Positions 16,101 to 28,575 of a stretch of DNA of 64,000 bases are shown here, piece by piece. Source of the DNA: Aquila chrysaetos chrysaetos (Eukaryota; Chordata; Aves; Accipitriformes; Accipitridae); the NCBI RefSeq assembly GCF_900496995.4, contig NW_024470403.1:30599-94598 (forward strand), given 5' to 3'. Below the pieces are notes generated by a model. It did not search any database and was not told the DNA's origin. It saw nothing but the letters and a program-made list of their open reading frames with translations. Both the position numbers and the translations under genes were made by a program. Within the stretch, counting starts at the first letter, position 1. The number at the start of each line of letters is the position of its first letter.

Positions 16101-19100
16101 AAAAGGCACCCCCAAAGCCGCCGTGTTCCTGGCACCGGCCTGTTCCCACGGCTGCGCTGCCTTCGCTGGCTGAATTCCCACCCTAAAAATAAAAGAGGGG
16201 AAAAAGGATCGTGCCGTATCCGCCGGGCAGGAGCCCAGCGCCGTCGTGGGACCAAGGCAGGTCCCTCCGGCGAGCCGCGGCGTCGGCTGCCCGTGCTGCT
16301 CCGGCCGTGCCGGGGTTCTGCGGCACCCGAAACCCGCCGGGTCCCCCCCGCCACTGACATTGCGGCTCCCAGCCCCGCTCTGCCTCCGCGGCTCTTCGGT
16401 GCTTCCGAGGGATTTTGGGTATCTTGGGCAGACACAGGGAAACGTTTTTGGAGAGAACCGCGTGGAAACGAGTTTTCCAAGGGAATAATTGTTTCCACGC
16501 CTGGACAGCAGAGGCACGAACGGAGGGAAATGGCATCTGGAGATTATTTCCCTCCCGATTCTGCTTATCCTGAGGCTTTTGGTTAAAGCGTTATGCTCCC
16601 TCTGCTTCTCTTTTTGTGTGTGGTGGCGAGAGGAGGATGAGGAGCCCCTTCCTCCCATCCCAGCCATCCCCCAAATTGGTTTTCCGTTCCTTCATTGTCT
16701 CTGCAGGGACGCCGCAGAAATATGACCCGACTTTCAAAGGTCCCATTTACGACAGGTAAGGGAAGCCTCTCGGGAGGTGCCGGTTTCGGCGGTGCCGTGG
16801 CCCATCCCGTGTCCCCAACGCTCCTCTTCCCGCTGGCAGGGGCTGCACGGACATTATCTGCTGCGTCCTGCTGGTCATCGCCATCGTGGGCTACGTGGTG
16901 GTGGGTGTCGTGGGTGAGTACCGGGAGGGTCTGTGCCGGTTTTTGCTGCGTTGGCAAGTTTTCGGCAATAGGGAAGAGTCGGCTTGTGGCCGTCTGGGCC
17001 GGCAAAACCCTGCGCCGAGGGGCGTCGCGTCCTCCTGCTCATCCCGATGGGGACGGGTTGGGGGAAATAAGGGAGCGGGGGCTGCGGGGGTAACCACAGC
17101 CACGTTGTTCTGCTTCCCCCTCCTCAGCCTGGACCCACGGGGACCCCCGGAAGGTGATCTACCCGACCGACAGTCGCGGGCAGTTCTGCGGGCAACAGGG
17201 AACCCCCAACGAGTACGTGCCCCGGCTCGCGCCCATCGCTCGCCGCCGCCTTGGCGTCGCCGGAGAGACCGTAACCTTGGGGTGTTGCACCCCGCGGCGC
17301 CGGGACGGGCCGCTGGCCCTGCCCGTGCTGCCTGCTCTCTCCTCTGGCTGCAGGGAGCGGCGGAGACCCTGCCCGCTCCTGGGAGGTGCAGAAAAGCATC
17401 GTAGCAGCTTGCAGCTCCTGGTTTTTTTGGGGGGTTGGGGTTTTTTGGGGTCCTCCATCCCCCTTCCCGAGCAGGCGGAGGGATGCGGGTGCTTCCCATC
17501 GCTTCTCCCAGGGCAGGCGGTTCCCCAAACCGGGATTTTTTTTTTTTTTTCTGCCTGGTTTGCTTTGCAGGAAGAAACCTTTCCTCTTTTACTTCGACAT
17601 CGTGAAGTGTGCCAGCCCGCTGGTGCTGCTGGAGTTTCAGTGCCCGACCACGCAGGTACCAATCCTGGCTTCGAGGTGCTGCGCCAGGCGCGGCTCCCCG
17701 ATGCCGTGCTTCTCCTTGGGGAAGCTCCAGTTTGCGGCGTCCCCGTGGAGGGGGCTCCTGCCTTCATGTACAGCCCCCCCACTCCGTGTCCTCTCCTCCC
17801 ATCTAGATCTGCGTCAGCAAATGCCCGGACCGGTACCAGACGTACCTGAGCGCCTACGGCTCCCGCACGCCCAGCGAGCTGGAGTACTACCGGCAATTCT
17901 GCGTCCCCGAGTTCAAAAACCTGCAGAAGGTGGGTTGGTGTCGGCATTCCCCCGCTGGCCCCGGCGATGCCGGCGTTCCCTGGCGCAGTAATTCCTGCCC
18001 AGAGCGTTAATGTCCAGCTTGTCTGTCCCCATCCAGGCTCCCATTGAGGTGCTGAAGGACAAAGAGTGCCCAGCCATGATTATCCCCAGCACCCCACGTA
18101 CGTCCGGAGGGCTAACGAGCTGCGATGAGCCGATTAACAAGCCCGCTCGCTTTCGTCGCGGTCAGGGGAAGCGGGCGCTTGGCAGGCTGGCTGTTGGGAT
18201 TTTCTGGGGGGTGGTCGGAGGCTCCTGTTTGGGGTTTCTGGGCATCCAGTGTAGGTTTGTGACCACGGGGAGGGGGTTTTGGCTCGTTTCCCCCGCTGAG
18301 GTTTGCGACGCTGAGTTTTCCCCTCCTCTCACCCAGTGGCGCGGCGATGCTTCCCGGCCATCCGGGCCAAGAAGGGCGTCATCATGGTCGGTAACGAGAC
18401 CACTTACGACGACGGCCGCGGGCGCCGGAGGAACGTCACGGAGCTTCTGGAAGGGGCCAAGTGAGTCCTCGCACCCTTCACGCCGGGCAGGTGCCGTGGT
18501 TCGCCGGTCACCTCCATCTTTGCCGGGGCGGTCCCGAGAGCGAGCACGTGTGGTGATGACGGCAACGTGGCGGGGATGCAACCGTACCTGGGGGAGACTC
18601 TTAACGAGCTGCTTTGTTATTGCTGCCTCACCTGGAAGAGAATCGAGTGGTTTTATCTGCCGGCACTTCTGCACCACATTTGTTTAGCGATTTATATTGC
18701 AGAAGAGCCTTGAAAGCCCCGTCACGGAGCCCTGGTCCTGTGTTTGCACAAAATCCTCCACCAAAACTCATATCCCGTGTTTGAAATGGCAGCTGGAAGG
18801 GAGGATGAAGGGAAAGCAGCGGGGTCAGCTTGAAGCAAAACAGTGCCGGGAAATCATCCTCGGTCTTGTTGAATTTTCGTGTTTTCAGGGAGTCTGGCAG
18901 AGGGCCGTTTGGCAGGGGAGGACAAGGGGCCATTGAGGCAGCGCGAGTACAGGCAGCGGGCGCGGGCAGAGCCTCGCTGGGGCTGAGCCCAGGCTGATGC
19001 TCCTCCGCTTCGTTCCCCCGGCTTCCGCTTCATTCGCGTTTTATTTTTGTGTTGCAGGAAAGCAAACGTGGTCCTGGAAACCAGACAACTGGCTATGAAG

Positions 19101-22100
19101 ATCTTTGAAGATTACACGGTTTCCTGGTACTGGATAATAATGTGAGCAGGGGCCGGGCTACGCTTTACGGCCATCCCTTCCCGCGGGCAGCTGGACTGGA
19201 GCCCGCGAGGGCCGATGCTCTGCCATGCCGGCCGCGGGCTTGGTGCCATGCTCAAGCATGAGGCAAAGCTCATGAATTACCGATTTTTTTTTTTTTTTTT
19301 TTTTTCCCCTGGCCTTTGCATAATTTCCATTCAGACAAAACAAGAGATGCCAGAGGGTGTTTTGGAGCAAATTTACTGGGATCCTGCTCGCGCTCTGTCC
19401 CCTCCGCCATCAACGATTCCCATTTTTAAGGCTGCCCCATCATTAAAGCTTGAGGAAGGAGAAAGGACAAGCTGACTGATGGAGGAAAGCGGTGGGGAGG
19501 GGGTGGCATCGCCTGGTTTTTTGACGCGTTGCTGCCTTCCTCCCGCAGAGGCCTCGTGATTGCGATGGTGGCCAGCTTCATCTTCATTGTCCTGCTCCGC
19601 TTCCTGGCCGGGATCATGGTCTGGGTGATGATCGTGATGGTGATCCTGGTGCTGGGCTACGGTGAGCGGGTGATCGGGACCTTCTCCCTGGCTTTCCCCA
19701 TTTTTCTTTCCCTATTTTAAGTGGGCTTTGCACGAAGGAAGTTCGTACACAGCATCCTTCCAGGTGTCTTCTATCCGAACATCGGCATCAGTGGGGTTGA
19801 GCAGAGCCTGCCGGCATCTCACTCTCTGCTTTTCAGTGTAAATATGACAATTTTCTCCTTTTCACCGCAGGAATCTTCCACTGTTACATGGAATATGCAA
19901 AACTAAAAGGGGAAGCGGGTTCTGATGTCTCCCTGAAGGACCTGGGATTTCAGACAGACCTACGCGTCTACCTCCACCTGCGGCAGACGTGGCTGGCGTT
20001 CAGTAAGTCTCCGTCCTCCTCTGGATGCGGGACGGGACACGGTGGATGTGCCCCAGCCCCGGTCCCTTTGAGGGACAGGGCTTGGGAAGGGGAGAGCACG
20101 GAGATTTGGGGTCTTCTCAGTCTCTTCATGGCCCTTTGCAAAGAGCTGGGCTAAGGAAGGTGGCTTTTCTTGATGCCACCTCTGCTACGGGCCTGAGCTT
20201 ATGGCTGGGATGACCGGCCACGGGGTGGGTGCTGCTTTTCCACGTGAACCCGGGGTGATGGATGTCCCCTGAGGAGTGTTCGGTGCCGTGACGGATTTGC
20301 TTGGCAAGGCAAAGGTGGCCATTGGGCACCGTCCATGCCCTCGCGCTACCTGGGGCTCCCCTTCTCCTCCCAGTGATCATCCTGTGCATCGTGGAGGTGG
20401 TGATCATACTGCTGCTCATCTTCCTCCGCAAGAGGATCCTCATTGCCATCGCGCTCATCAAGGAGGCGAGCAGGTCCGGGTGTCCCCCGTCCCCAGGCAG
20501 AGGTGGCCGTTGTCACCCGTCGCGGTGGGAGGACTCGGGGACGGCTGGGCTCCGGCCACTGAGGTCCTCCCATTGCCACGAGGATTCTGACTGGGTCTTA
20601 ACCATCTTCTCGGCAGAGCTGTCGGTCACATCATGATGTCGCTGCTGTTCCCATTGTGCACCTTCTTCTTGCTGTGTCTCTGCATCGCCTACTGGGCCAG
20701 CACCGCCGTGTATCCTTTCCTCCTCCTCTTCCCCTTCCCTGCGCCTCTGCTCCCCAGGAAGGAAGCTGCTCAGATGTCAAAGGTCTTCCAGGCCGCTGAA
20801 CATCTCACAGGATTAGTGACACATCCGTTTGCAAAACTGCCGGCTTAAGTCTCTAAGTTTAACTTAAAACAAAACCTGGCATAGAAAAGCAATTGCAGGA
20901 GGCTGGTGAGAGCAAAACTGAGTTAGGATTAGGGTTTGGGGTTTGCAAAAGCGTATCTCTCCTTAACCGTTGCTCTGCAGTTTCCTCTCCACCTCCAACG
21001 AGGCGATCTATAAGGTTTTTAACGAGTCTGCGTGCCAGTTTTCCGGGCAGACCTGCAAGCCGGAGGTGAGGGCGTTGGGAAACTCATACAAATGCTATGC
21101 TTAATCTGTCAGAGATAAGATTGTTTATTACGTGAAAAACATTCTGGTGGCTATTCGAGCCTGCAAGCTCTTCCAAGTGAAATTCCGCCTTTCTGAACTC
21201 GTTTACGTCATGTCGTTATTTTTCTTCAAGCTGTTGTGTGCACAAAGCTGACTTTTCGGTCTGAGCAAATGCTACTGAAAAATTAAGCAGGATAATGTCT
21301 TCTGAAAGTCGAGATTGCTTTGGGTTGACCAAAAGATGCCATCGGTCCGCCCTGTGGCACGTCTCCGGCCACCGCAGTGCATGAGCCTCTGCTGTCCTCT
21401 CTAGACCTTCAACACGAGCAACGTCACCAAGCTGTGCCCTGACGCCCAGTGCCTCTTCGCATTCTACGGGGGCGAGACGGCATACCACAAGTATCTCATC
21501 ATCCTTCAGTTCTTCAACGTCTTCATGTTCTTCTGGCTCGCCAACTTCGTGATCGCACTGGGCCAGGTGACGCTGGCAGGGGCCTTCGCGTCGTACTACT
21601 GGGCCTTCAAGAAACCCGACGACATGCCCGCCTTCCCCCTCTTCTCTGCCTTCGGCCGTGCGCTCCGGTATGTCCCTCTTGAGGAGGACTTGCGAGCTTC
21701 TTGAGGTTGTCCCCTTCTAACCGGAGCAATCTTTCCCAGGTACCACACCGGCTCGCTTGCCTTTGGCTCTCTGATCCTCGCCATCGTCCAAGTCATCAGG
21801 GTCACACTGGAGTATCTGGACCACAGGTTAAAAGGTAGCGAAGCTGGAATGGCAAATGAGTAGATGAATTAGGTTGGCTGCTTCTGCTTTCCTTGGTGCC
21901 AGAGCTCGGGGCTAACATCCAGGGGAATAATTTCAGTATTTCGGTAGAGAATCGAGATTTTCCTTTTGGGATCCCATAGCCATCTCTCTTTCCCCAAGAG
22001 ATGTTTCACAGGGCAGGAGGCGAGGGATGTGCCACGGCTGCCGCGCTAAGTCAACCAGTCCTGGGTGTCTGTACGGGTTCCAGGGAAGTCTGTGTCTGGC

Positions 22101-25100
22101 CGTGTGACTCTATCGATCGTGAAATGTAAACAGCGAGCAGAAGCGTGGGAAGAGCATGCAAGGCTCATCCCGCTGTCTGCAGCAGTGTTGGCCTCCCAGG
22201 GAGGCTGAAAAGAGGGCGTAGAGGTGGGGGGAGCCTGTGACGGGGCAGTGGGACGTCTCGTTGGGACCTTGAAGTTGCTTCTGTGAGGAAAGGCGTGTCT
22301 CGGTTTGGCTGCTCACTGAGCTGAAATGCTCTCCCGTGGCATTTCTCCAGCTGCAGATAATAAGTTTGCCAAGTTCCTCCTGAGCTGCCTGAAGTGCTGC
22401 TTCTGGTGCCTGGAAAAATTCATCAAATTCCTCAATAGAAACGCATACATCATGGTAAGAGTCTCCCAACATTAACGCCCAAAGGGTCATGACTACAGTG
22501 GGGTCATCTCAGGACTCTTGGCGATTTCTTTCGGTGGCTGTTGAGAACCGTGTCTCCCAACGTCATGGGTAAATGAGGCTTTTCAGCATTTCCCAGCTGT
22601 TTCACTGGAAAGCCTTGACTTCAGCCGTGTTGCTTTGACTTTGGGAGGGACCTTCTCAGAGACACCGGGGTGTGGAGATTTAGCTCTCGGTGTCTGCGAT
22701 GCCTGGCCTGTCAGTGGATGACAAACGCACTTCCAGGGTGGGATTTATCCGAGTTTTACTCAAAGATGGGATTAATTGCACCCTCTTCTTAGTGGTAAAT
22801 TCAGTGCGGCTCCATTTCTCTCTTCTCTGCCTCTTTTTTCCGGGACCCACCCTAGATTGCCGTCTATGGCACCAATTTCTGCACCTCCGCCAGGAACGCA
22901 TTCTTCCTGCTGATGAGGAACATCATTAGGTGAGATCCTGGTGGGTGCGAGGGCTCTGCTCTGGACAGCAGGCTTGGTTATTTCCAAGTCCTTCTCGCTG
23001 CCAAAGATCAACCCTGATCTGCCTGCCTTGTTTTCAGGCTTTCACGGCGTTTTATGCCATGTTTGCAACGGGTGTGCACATTGGCCACCTCCTCCCATGC
23101 TTCCTTCTGAATTTGGGGTGGGGAGCGGATGCTCATCTCTCTCTTGTTTCCAGGGTGGCAGTTTTAGATAAAGTCACGGATTTCCTCTTCTTCCTCGGTA
23201 AACTCCTCATCGTGGGAAGCGTCGGTAAGTGCTGGGGAGTGGAAGTTTATCCTCGGGCTGTATGGCTGCTCTAGGCTTTCATAGCCAGTTACGCCTTCCC
23301 GAAACCTCCGCTATCTTCACCCCTCCCGTGAGATCGTTCCTTTCCCTCCTGTTTTACATCTCCTTCCCACCACCTGTTTGCTGTCTGTCTTCTGCCCGGC
23401 ATCCCACAGTGATTTTCATCATTTGTTTTTCCAGGAATCCTTGCCTTCTTTTTCTTCACCCAGCGGATAAAGCTCGTCCAAGACACAGCGCCGCCCCTAA
23501 ATTACTACTGGGTCCCTATTCTGGTGAGCCCCTTTCTCGTCTTTTTGGGGAATTTAGAAGCGATGGAAAGAGATTCTTAACACAAATGCCTTAAAAACAC
23601 CCCTCCGCTCACTGCTTCTGAAGGACCTTCTTTGTTGAAGGTGTTTTCTCTGTCCCCGTCGAAATAAGCCCTTTGTTTCAGCCAGCCACGAAGAGGCGTC
23701 TCGCCCTTCCCGTGCTGCCCAGATTGGCCTCCATCCACCGTCGTCGCTGAGGCCTTTTGTCCTGAAGCGGGCTGGTCTGAACAGTCCTGCCCTGTTCGCT
23801 TCTCCTCCTTTCCTTGGGGAATTCAGGGGATTCAGCAGGTTTCCTCCTCCCGGATAAGGGATCGGGGTTTTGTGGTCTTTGCAAGATGTCAGGTCGTGGC
23901 ATGACCACACAATTTCTCTTTCAGACGGTGATCGTGGGCTCCTACCTCATTGCCCACGGGTTCTTCAGCGTGTACGGCATGTGTGTGGACACCCTCTTCC
24001 TCTGCTTCTGTAAGTGTCCGGCTCGGAGTGTCCGTCTTCCGCTGGGCAGGAGTTCGTGGTAGTAAAACCTCCCTCCCTTTGGGGCTGAACCCCAGAGTTG
24101 TCCAGATTTGGGGTTTGCTCCAAATTCCCGTGGCCTCTCTGTGTGGTTTTTCTCCCGCTTTTTCCTTTACCGACTCCTACCTGCGTTCTTACCAGCATCT
24201 GCTTCCCCCCTGCCTGCTAGCAGTGGAAACCCAGAGCCTGTCCTTGGGTCTCCTGCGGTCTCTCTTGATCTTTCTGTTTTGGTGCTTTGGTCTTGGTGGA
24301 ACCTAACTGCAACTAACTTCAATTTTCCTTTTTTTTTTTTCCCTCTTTTTTTTCTTTTTTTTTCCTTCCCCTCTCGCCCTCGTGTCTCTCTTCACATGTT
24401 CTCCGTCCTTCATCTCTGCCCTGCCTCTCCCTGGCTCTTTTTCACTGCTATTTTTCACTCTTCCCCATCACGGCCGCTTCTTCCTGGGGTTGTGAAAAGG
24501 TGAAGATCTGGAGAGGAACGATGGATCTCCCGAGAGGCCTTACTACATGTCCCCCGAGCTGAGTGAGATCCTGCTGAAGGGGAACCTAGAGCCTTCCAAA
24601 AGCGCCGATAGCCAAGGCTAGGGGCTGGCCCCGGGAGGAAGGCTGCGTGCCTGGGGGGGCTGCAGGATGCTCTCGGCCCCCCAACCCAAGCAGCGTTCTC
24701 CTAAGCCTGCGGGTGGCAGCCACGGTGCAAGTCTTTCCCCTGGATGTCCTTCAAAGCCTTGAGGGTAGAGGGGGTGCCGATTCCTCAGTGCCCGATGCTG
24801 TATCAAATCTACCTTCCTGCCCAATAATGAATATTCTTGTATCGAGAGAACAAACCTAGAGTGTCACCTAGAGTTAATCTGGGGTCCCACGTGTCCCAGT
24901 AGCGCCTGGCGAGGAGCGCTCCGCTCCGGCGAGCGGCTGGGGACCGGCTGGACACGCACGGGTGCCGATATATAGTTGTGTTTCGCGTTGAAGCGGAGAT
25001 CTTTGTTCCTAACCGCCAGCTGTGAAAAGGATGGGAGAGCCCCTCTGCTCGCAGGAGGTACCTCGTGTTGCAGGGCAGTGGTTTGTAGGACGGGCTGAGT

Positions 25101-27051
25101 GGGTTCGACAGCCTGAAAACTGGTCTCTCCGCGCTTTCCTCTTTGTTCTGCCCCCAGCAAAGAGCAACGAGCCTCTTTCCTCGCCCACTCTTTCTATGCA
25201 AAACCGGGTTGGCGCACTTAAAAAGACTTCTTTGTGAGATTGCAGATCTTTTGCTTTTAAGTCTGTTGCATCAGCCGGGCCTTCCTCACAAAACAGAGCT
25301 TGCCCTTTTCACAGCCAAAAACTCCATTTCCTCGCGCCATCGGTTTAGGGAAGCCGAAAAGAGCCGTCGCCGGTTGCAAGCCGTTAAAACTCAGAGGGCT
25401 TTAACTGGCAGCATCCCTCATTTAAAATGGTTTCTCTTGCTGGTTGCACAGAGGTTTAATGGCTGCAGGGAGGTGGTGGCTCGTCCTGGGAGCTGCCTGA
25501 TGGGCTCTGCTTTTTCCCCGCCCTGAGGTGGTTGAGTTGATGGTTTGGCTTCTGCCTGGTCCGGGCTCCTACGGGGCGGAGGAGCTGGGGGGCTGCAAAG
25601 ACTTTTCCACGCTAACGCAGAGTGTAGGTGGAGACGCTTGCCAAGACCTGCAGGCTGGGGTGGTTGCGGGAAGGAAGATGGAGCCTGCGTGGAAGGCGAG
25701 TCCCCAAGCCGGCTACGGCAACTCTGAATTGCCGAGGGACCGTCAAGGGAAGGCGATGTCTGGAGGAGCGGTGTGAGCACCTCTGACGGGCTGGAAGGCT
25801 GCGGGGAGATAGTGCGTTGCGCTGGCGGGTGTTACACCGGGAACGTATTGCGGCATCTCTACAGCTAGAGAAATCAGACCAAAAAAATCATAAGTTTGAT
25901 TGGGAGGCAGCTGGTGAGGGTTACGGCCCCTAAAGAAATGGCAGCCAAACACAGGCTGGATCCTCACCTTGTTTTCTCCTCTTGATAGTCCAGAAACGAT
26001 CAAGATTTTAAAAAATGCCATTCTGGCGGCACACAGCCCGGGTAGCTGTGGCCAGATCTCCTATTACAAATCCTCGTGCAGACAGAGAGGCCCGTCTTTC
26101 GAGTCGTGCCCTCTTAGGACAAAGCTGTAGTGTTAACGCTTGTATTTTCATTACAGAGAAACACTGAAATCCCTCTCAAAATATCCCAAGGCGCTTTCAG
26201 TCAACTCTGAAGCTGGTGCTTTGTGGGTTTGTTTGGTTTTGGTGGGGTTTTTTTGGTGGCTGTGATTTTCCTACCACATCTTGCTGGCGCAGCTGCTTTG
26301 CTTTGAACAGCGAGAGGCCGAGCAGCGTGTTCGGTGCTGGGAATACACCTAACGATTATGTATGCATGGCGTGTTGACAAGGGCGTCGCGCACCCGGCGA
26401 GCAGCGCCAAGCGAATACCGAGCGAAATTGCTTTGCGCTCGCGTCATGAGCCATTTCGGCTGCACAAAGAGCAGGGAGAGCCGCGCTGCCTGGCTCCGTA
26501 GAGGAGGGGAACCGCGCTCCAGGCTGGCAGAGCTCGAGTGGCGCGCCGAGGAGACCGCTTTTCCTATGGCACTGTTAAACTTTCCCACTGCCCCCCCTGG
26601 AAAAAAAAAAAACCCCACCCAAAGCTCTGCTTTCTTCTAAATAATAGCGGCCTGTTTCCAGAGCGTGATGGTCCCCGTAAAATGGGAAAGGTGCTGCTGC
26701 GGTGGTTTGTACAGCTAGGGGTATTTAGCTGTGACACAGGGACAAAATACCCCCTACCCGCGATGAGCCGAAAGACTTTTATTTCTGTCAAAGATGATTA
26801 TTAGACGAGCAGGAAGGCTGCTCCTCTGGCATCTCTCTGCCTTTAGGCTCCTTGCTGCATCTGCTATGACTCCTGCCACGCCAACCTGTGTGTCTGTCCC
26901 CCCCGCACTGCTGTGCGGGGCTGGGGGGGGGGTTCTCTTTGCAGTGGAAGACCTGGAGCGTAACGACGGTTCGGCCGAAAAGCCTTATTTTATGTCACCC
27001 GACCTGAAAAAGCTCCTGAAGAAGACGAACAAAGGTCAGCCTGACGCCTAG
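13111..27051 (+). CDS. SLC44A2: SLC44A2 (CTL2), choline transporter-like protein 2
   Basis: CTL2 is a multi-pass plasma-membrane and mitochondrial choline/ethanolamine transporter. First exon 1a 13111-13156 or 1b 14969-15005, then 16707-16755, 16840-16913, 17128-17212, 17571-17655, 17807-17929, 18037-18097, 18337-18460, 19057-19141, 19549-19661, 19871-20002, 20374-20473, 20617-20709, 20981-21065, 21405-21667, 21740-21834, 22351-22454, 22856-22929, 23154-23224, 23435-23523, 23925-24009, then last exon A 24500-24621 or B 26945-27051. Signature segments: [83 protein letters not shown] and the [10 protein letters not shown] tail. Extracellular N-glycosylation sequons include NETT, NVTE, NESA and NVTK. 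Every exon is in frame, with about ten hydrophobic segments. Confidence 0.97.
13245..13800. repeat. About 24-bp minisatellite in SLC44A2 intron 1
   Basis: Around 22 degenerate units with core GGCTTGGGGACCCCCAGGTTTTGGG begin about 90 bp after exon 1a. A block of about 250 bp (13,310-13,560) is repeated almost exactly at 13,550-13,790, showing a higher-order duplication. Confidence 0.85.
14969..15005 (+). CDS. SLC44A2: SLC44A2 alternative first coding exon 1b
   Basis: Encodes [13 protein letters not shown] and ends at a GTAAGG donor. It corresponds to the other mammalian N-terminal variant (MGDERPHYYGKHG). Its phase equals that of exon 1a, so either can join exon 2. The 14,350-14,970 region upstream is GC-rich and has an AT-rich patch with TATA-like CTAAATATAA near 14,492, which could mark a second promoter. 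Confidence 0.85.
15700..16115. repeat. Decayed repeat of about 62-66 bp in SLC44A2 intron 1
   Basis: About six degenerate copies share GCTGCTCTGAGC..CCCCCAAAAGGCACCCCCAAAGCA..CGTGTCCC. They diverge more than the other arrays here, so the array is probably older. No gene content. Confidence 0.75.
24500..24621 (+). CDS. SLC44A2: SLC44A2 alternative last exon A
   Basis: Follows the acceptor GAAAAG and reads [17 protein letters not shown], then a divergent tail [20 protein letters not shown] and G, and a TAG stop at 24619-24621. The shared first half shows it is a duplicate of exon B. Splicing from 24009 gives Cys before EDLE. No canonical AATAAA is evident in the next 2 kb. Confidence 0.85.
26945..27051 (+). 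CDS. SLC44A2: SLC44A2 alternative last exon B
   Basis: After a TTTGCAG acceptor it reads [17 protein letters not shown], then [17 protein letters not shown] and TAG at 27049-27051. This is the ending most like the mammalian SLC44A2 reference (KKLLNKTNK). The junction with 24009 gives Leu before EDLE, as in mammals. Confidence 0.92.
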
Positions 27052-28575
27052 AGCTTGCCCTCGTCCTTTCCGTGCTTCCTCGTCCTGTTCCCGCTTCGGG
27101 AGCAGAGCTGCAGGATAACGCCCAGCGCTCAGCATCGTTTGTCCCGCCTGGAAATCTCGTTAATGAAGCTCGAACCACCATCTCCTTTACCCCTGCGGTG
27201 GGCAAGCAGCAGAAGAGGGGTTCGTTAAAGAGTGGAATGGGTTATTGTTAATGATTCAACCTTAAATCGTCGGGGTTGCTAAACGAAGACCGCTCTAGCG
27301 TGTCTGCTTCCGCAGAACTCATCGCAGCTAACATCCCGTTGGTCCCCAGCCAGCTCAAATACTGAGCTGGGGAGTTCCCGGCCGAATCCTGCCAGCGCAG
27401 GTGCCGATAAAAGCAGCGCAGAAATGCCTCTGACACAGGGCAAAGTTCCGTGTTCCAGGGTGTCGACCGACACCGAAGTGAGTTTAATTGGATTTAGTAA
27501 TTTTATTTTATACTGGTAAAAAAAAGATGACGTTACCTTCAGGTCAGCTGTGTTTGGCTGTCCCTTAGTGCCTGGGTAAATCCAGGTGCTGCGGTGCCCA
27601 GCGAACAAGCTGATGGCTTTAAGCAGCTCCTCGACTTGGTTTTTATTTGCAGCCCCCCCCCCCCCCCCCAATATTTAATTGCAGTAGTTGATTCCTACCC
27701 AGAGAGCTGAAACATGCTGAAATCACCTTGCTTCTCTCGCCACCCTTTGGAGACGCCTTAGGGCCCTGCTTTGGGGTTGTGCTGGGCATGTTTAGACAAT
27801 TAATTCTCTTAGGAATATGCCAATTAGTGTTCTTGTAGCCACCTGCGAAGGGTGAAGGTGGAGGGAAATGAGGGGTTAATGAGCAGGACTTGGGCGTTAG
27901 GGCGCTGTGCTGGGTATCCCACTGAACCAGGGGTTTGTGTTTGGATACAACCTGGGACGGACGGACGGACGGACGCTCTGTACAGTTATTGCATCTTTCT
28001 AGGACTGACGGCTTCTACCGATTCCTCCCCCAAAAAACCTGCATTATATATTTAAAAAAAAAATTTACAGTAAAGCCTTCCCTAACTGTTGAACAAAATG
28101 CTTTGCCTGTGTGACAAATTTAGGAAGACCCCACCTGCGGGCATGGTGAAGGAGTAATGTATATATACATATAAATATATATTCTATTTTATTTTTTTTT
28201 TAGCTTAACATTAGGTAATTTTAAGCAAACCAAATGACAAACAACAGGTTGCCTTATGTCCTTTAGATGCCACGGCAGCATCTGGACTTGTAGCTGACTG
28301 CTGTTTCTAGTGGGAAGGTCCAGACCTTTGGCAGCTCCTGTCAGGAGAAAAAAGGGAAGGTTTCTGAGAAATAGATTGAAGGGGGTTAAATGTCACTAAA
28401 CCACAAATATTAAACTTAAATTTTAACAAAATAAAACACCTCCTCTGATATGCGCAGCTGCCGAAGTGTCCTCTGAGCAACAGGAGGCTCAGCCGGGTAT
28501 AGTCACCACCACAAATTGTACCTTTTTGTGGTTTAATTTGTTTAAAAATAAATGCACTCAGGCTTTGGTGAACAA
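27052..28575 (+). other. SLC44A2: SLC44A2 3' untranslated region (isoform B)
   Basis: AT-richer sequence with no conserved frame. Two AATAAA signals, at 28430-28435 and 28547-28552, are likely ends for the long isoform. It contains a short (GGAC)n tract at about 27,956-27,976 and an AT-rich palindrome-like stretch near 28,158-28,185. Confidence 0.6.

Noticed and set aside
27950-27980. (GGAC)n tract as a possible RNA element
   Set aside because: A simple tetranucleotide repeat in the SLC44A2 3' UTR with no structural or conserved context.
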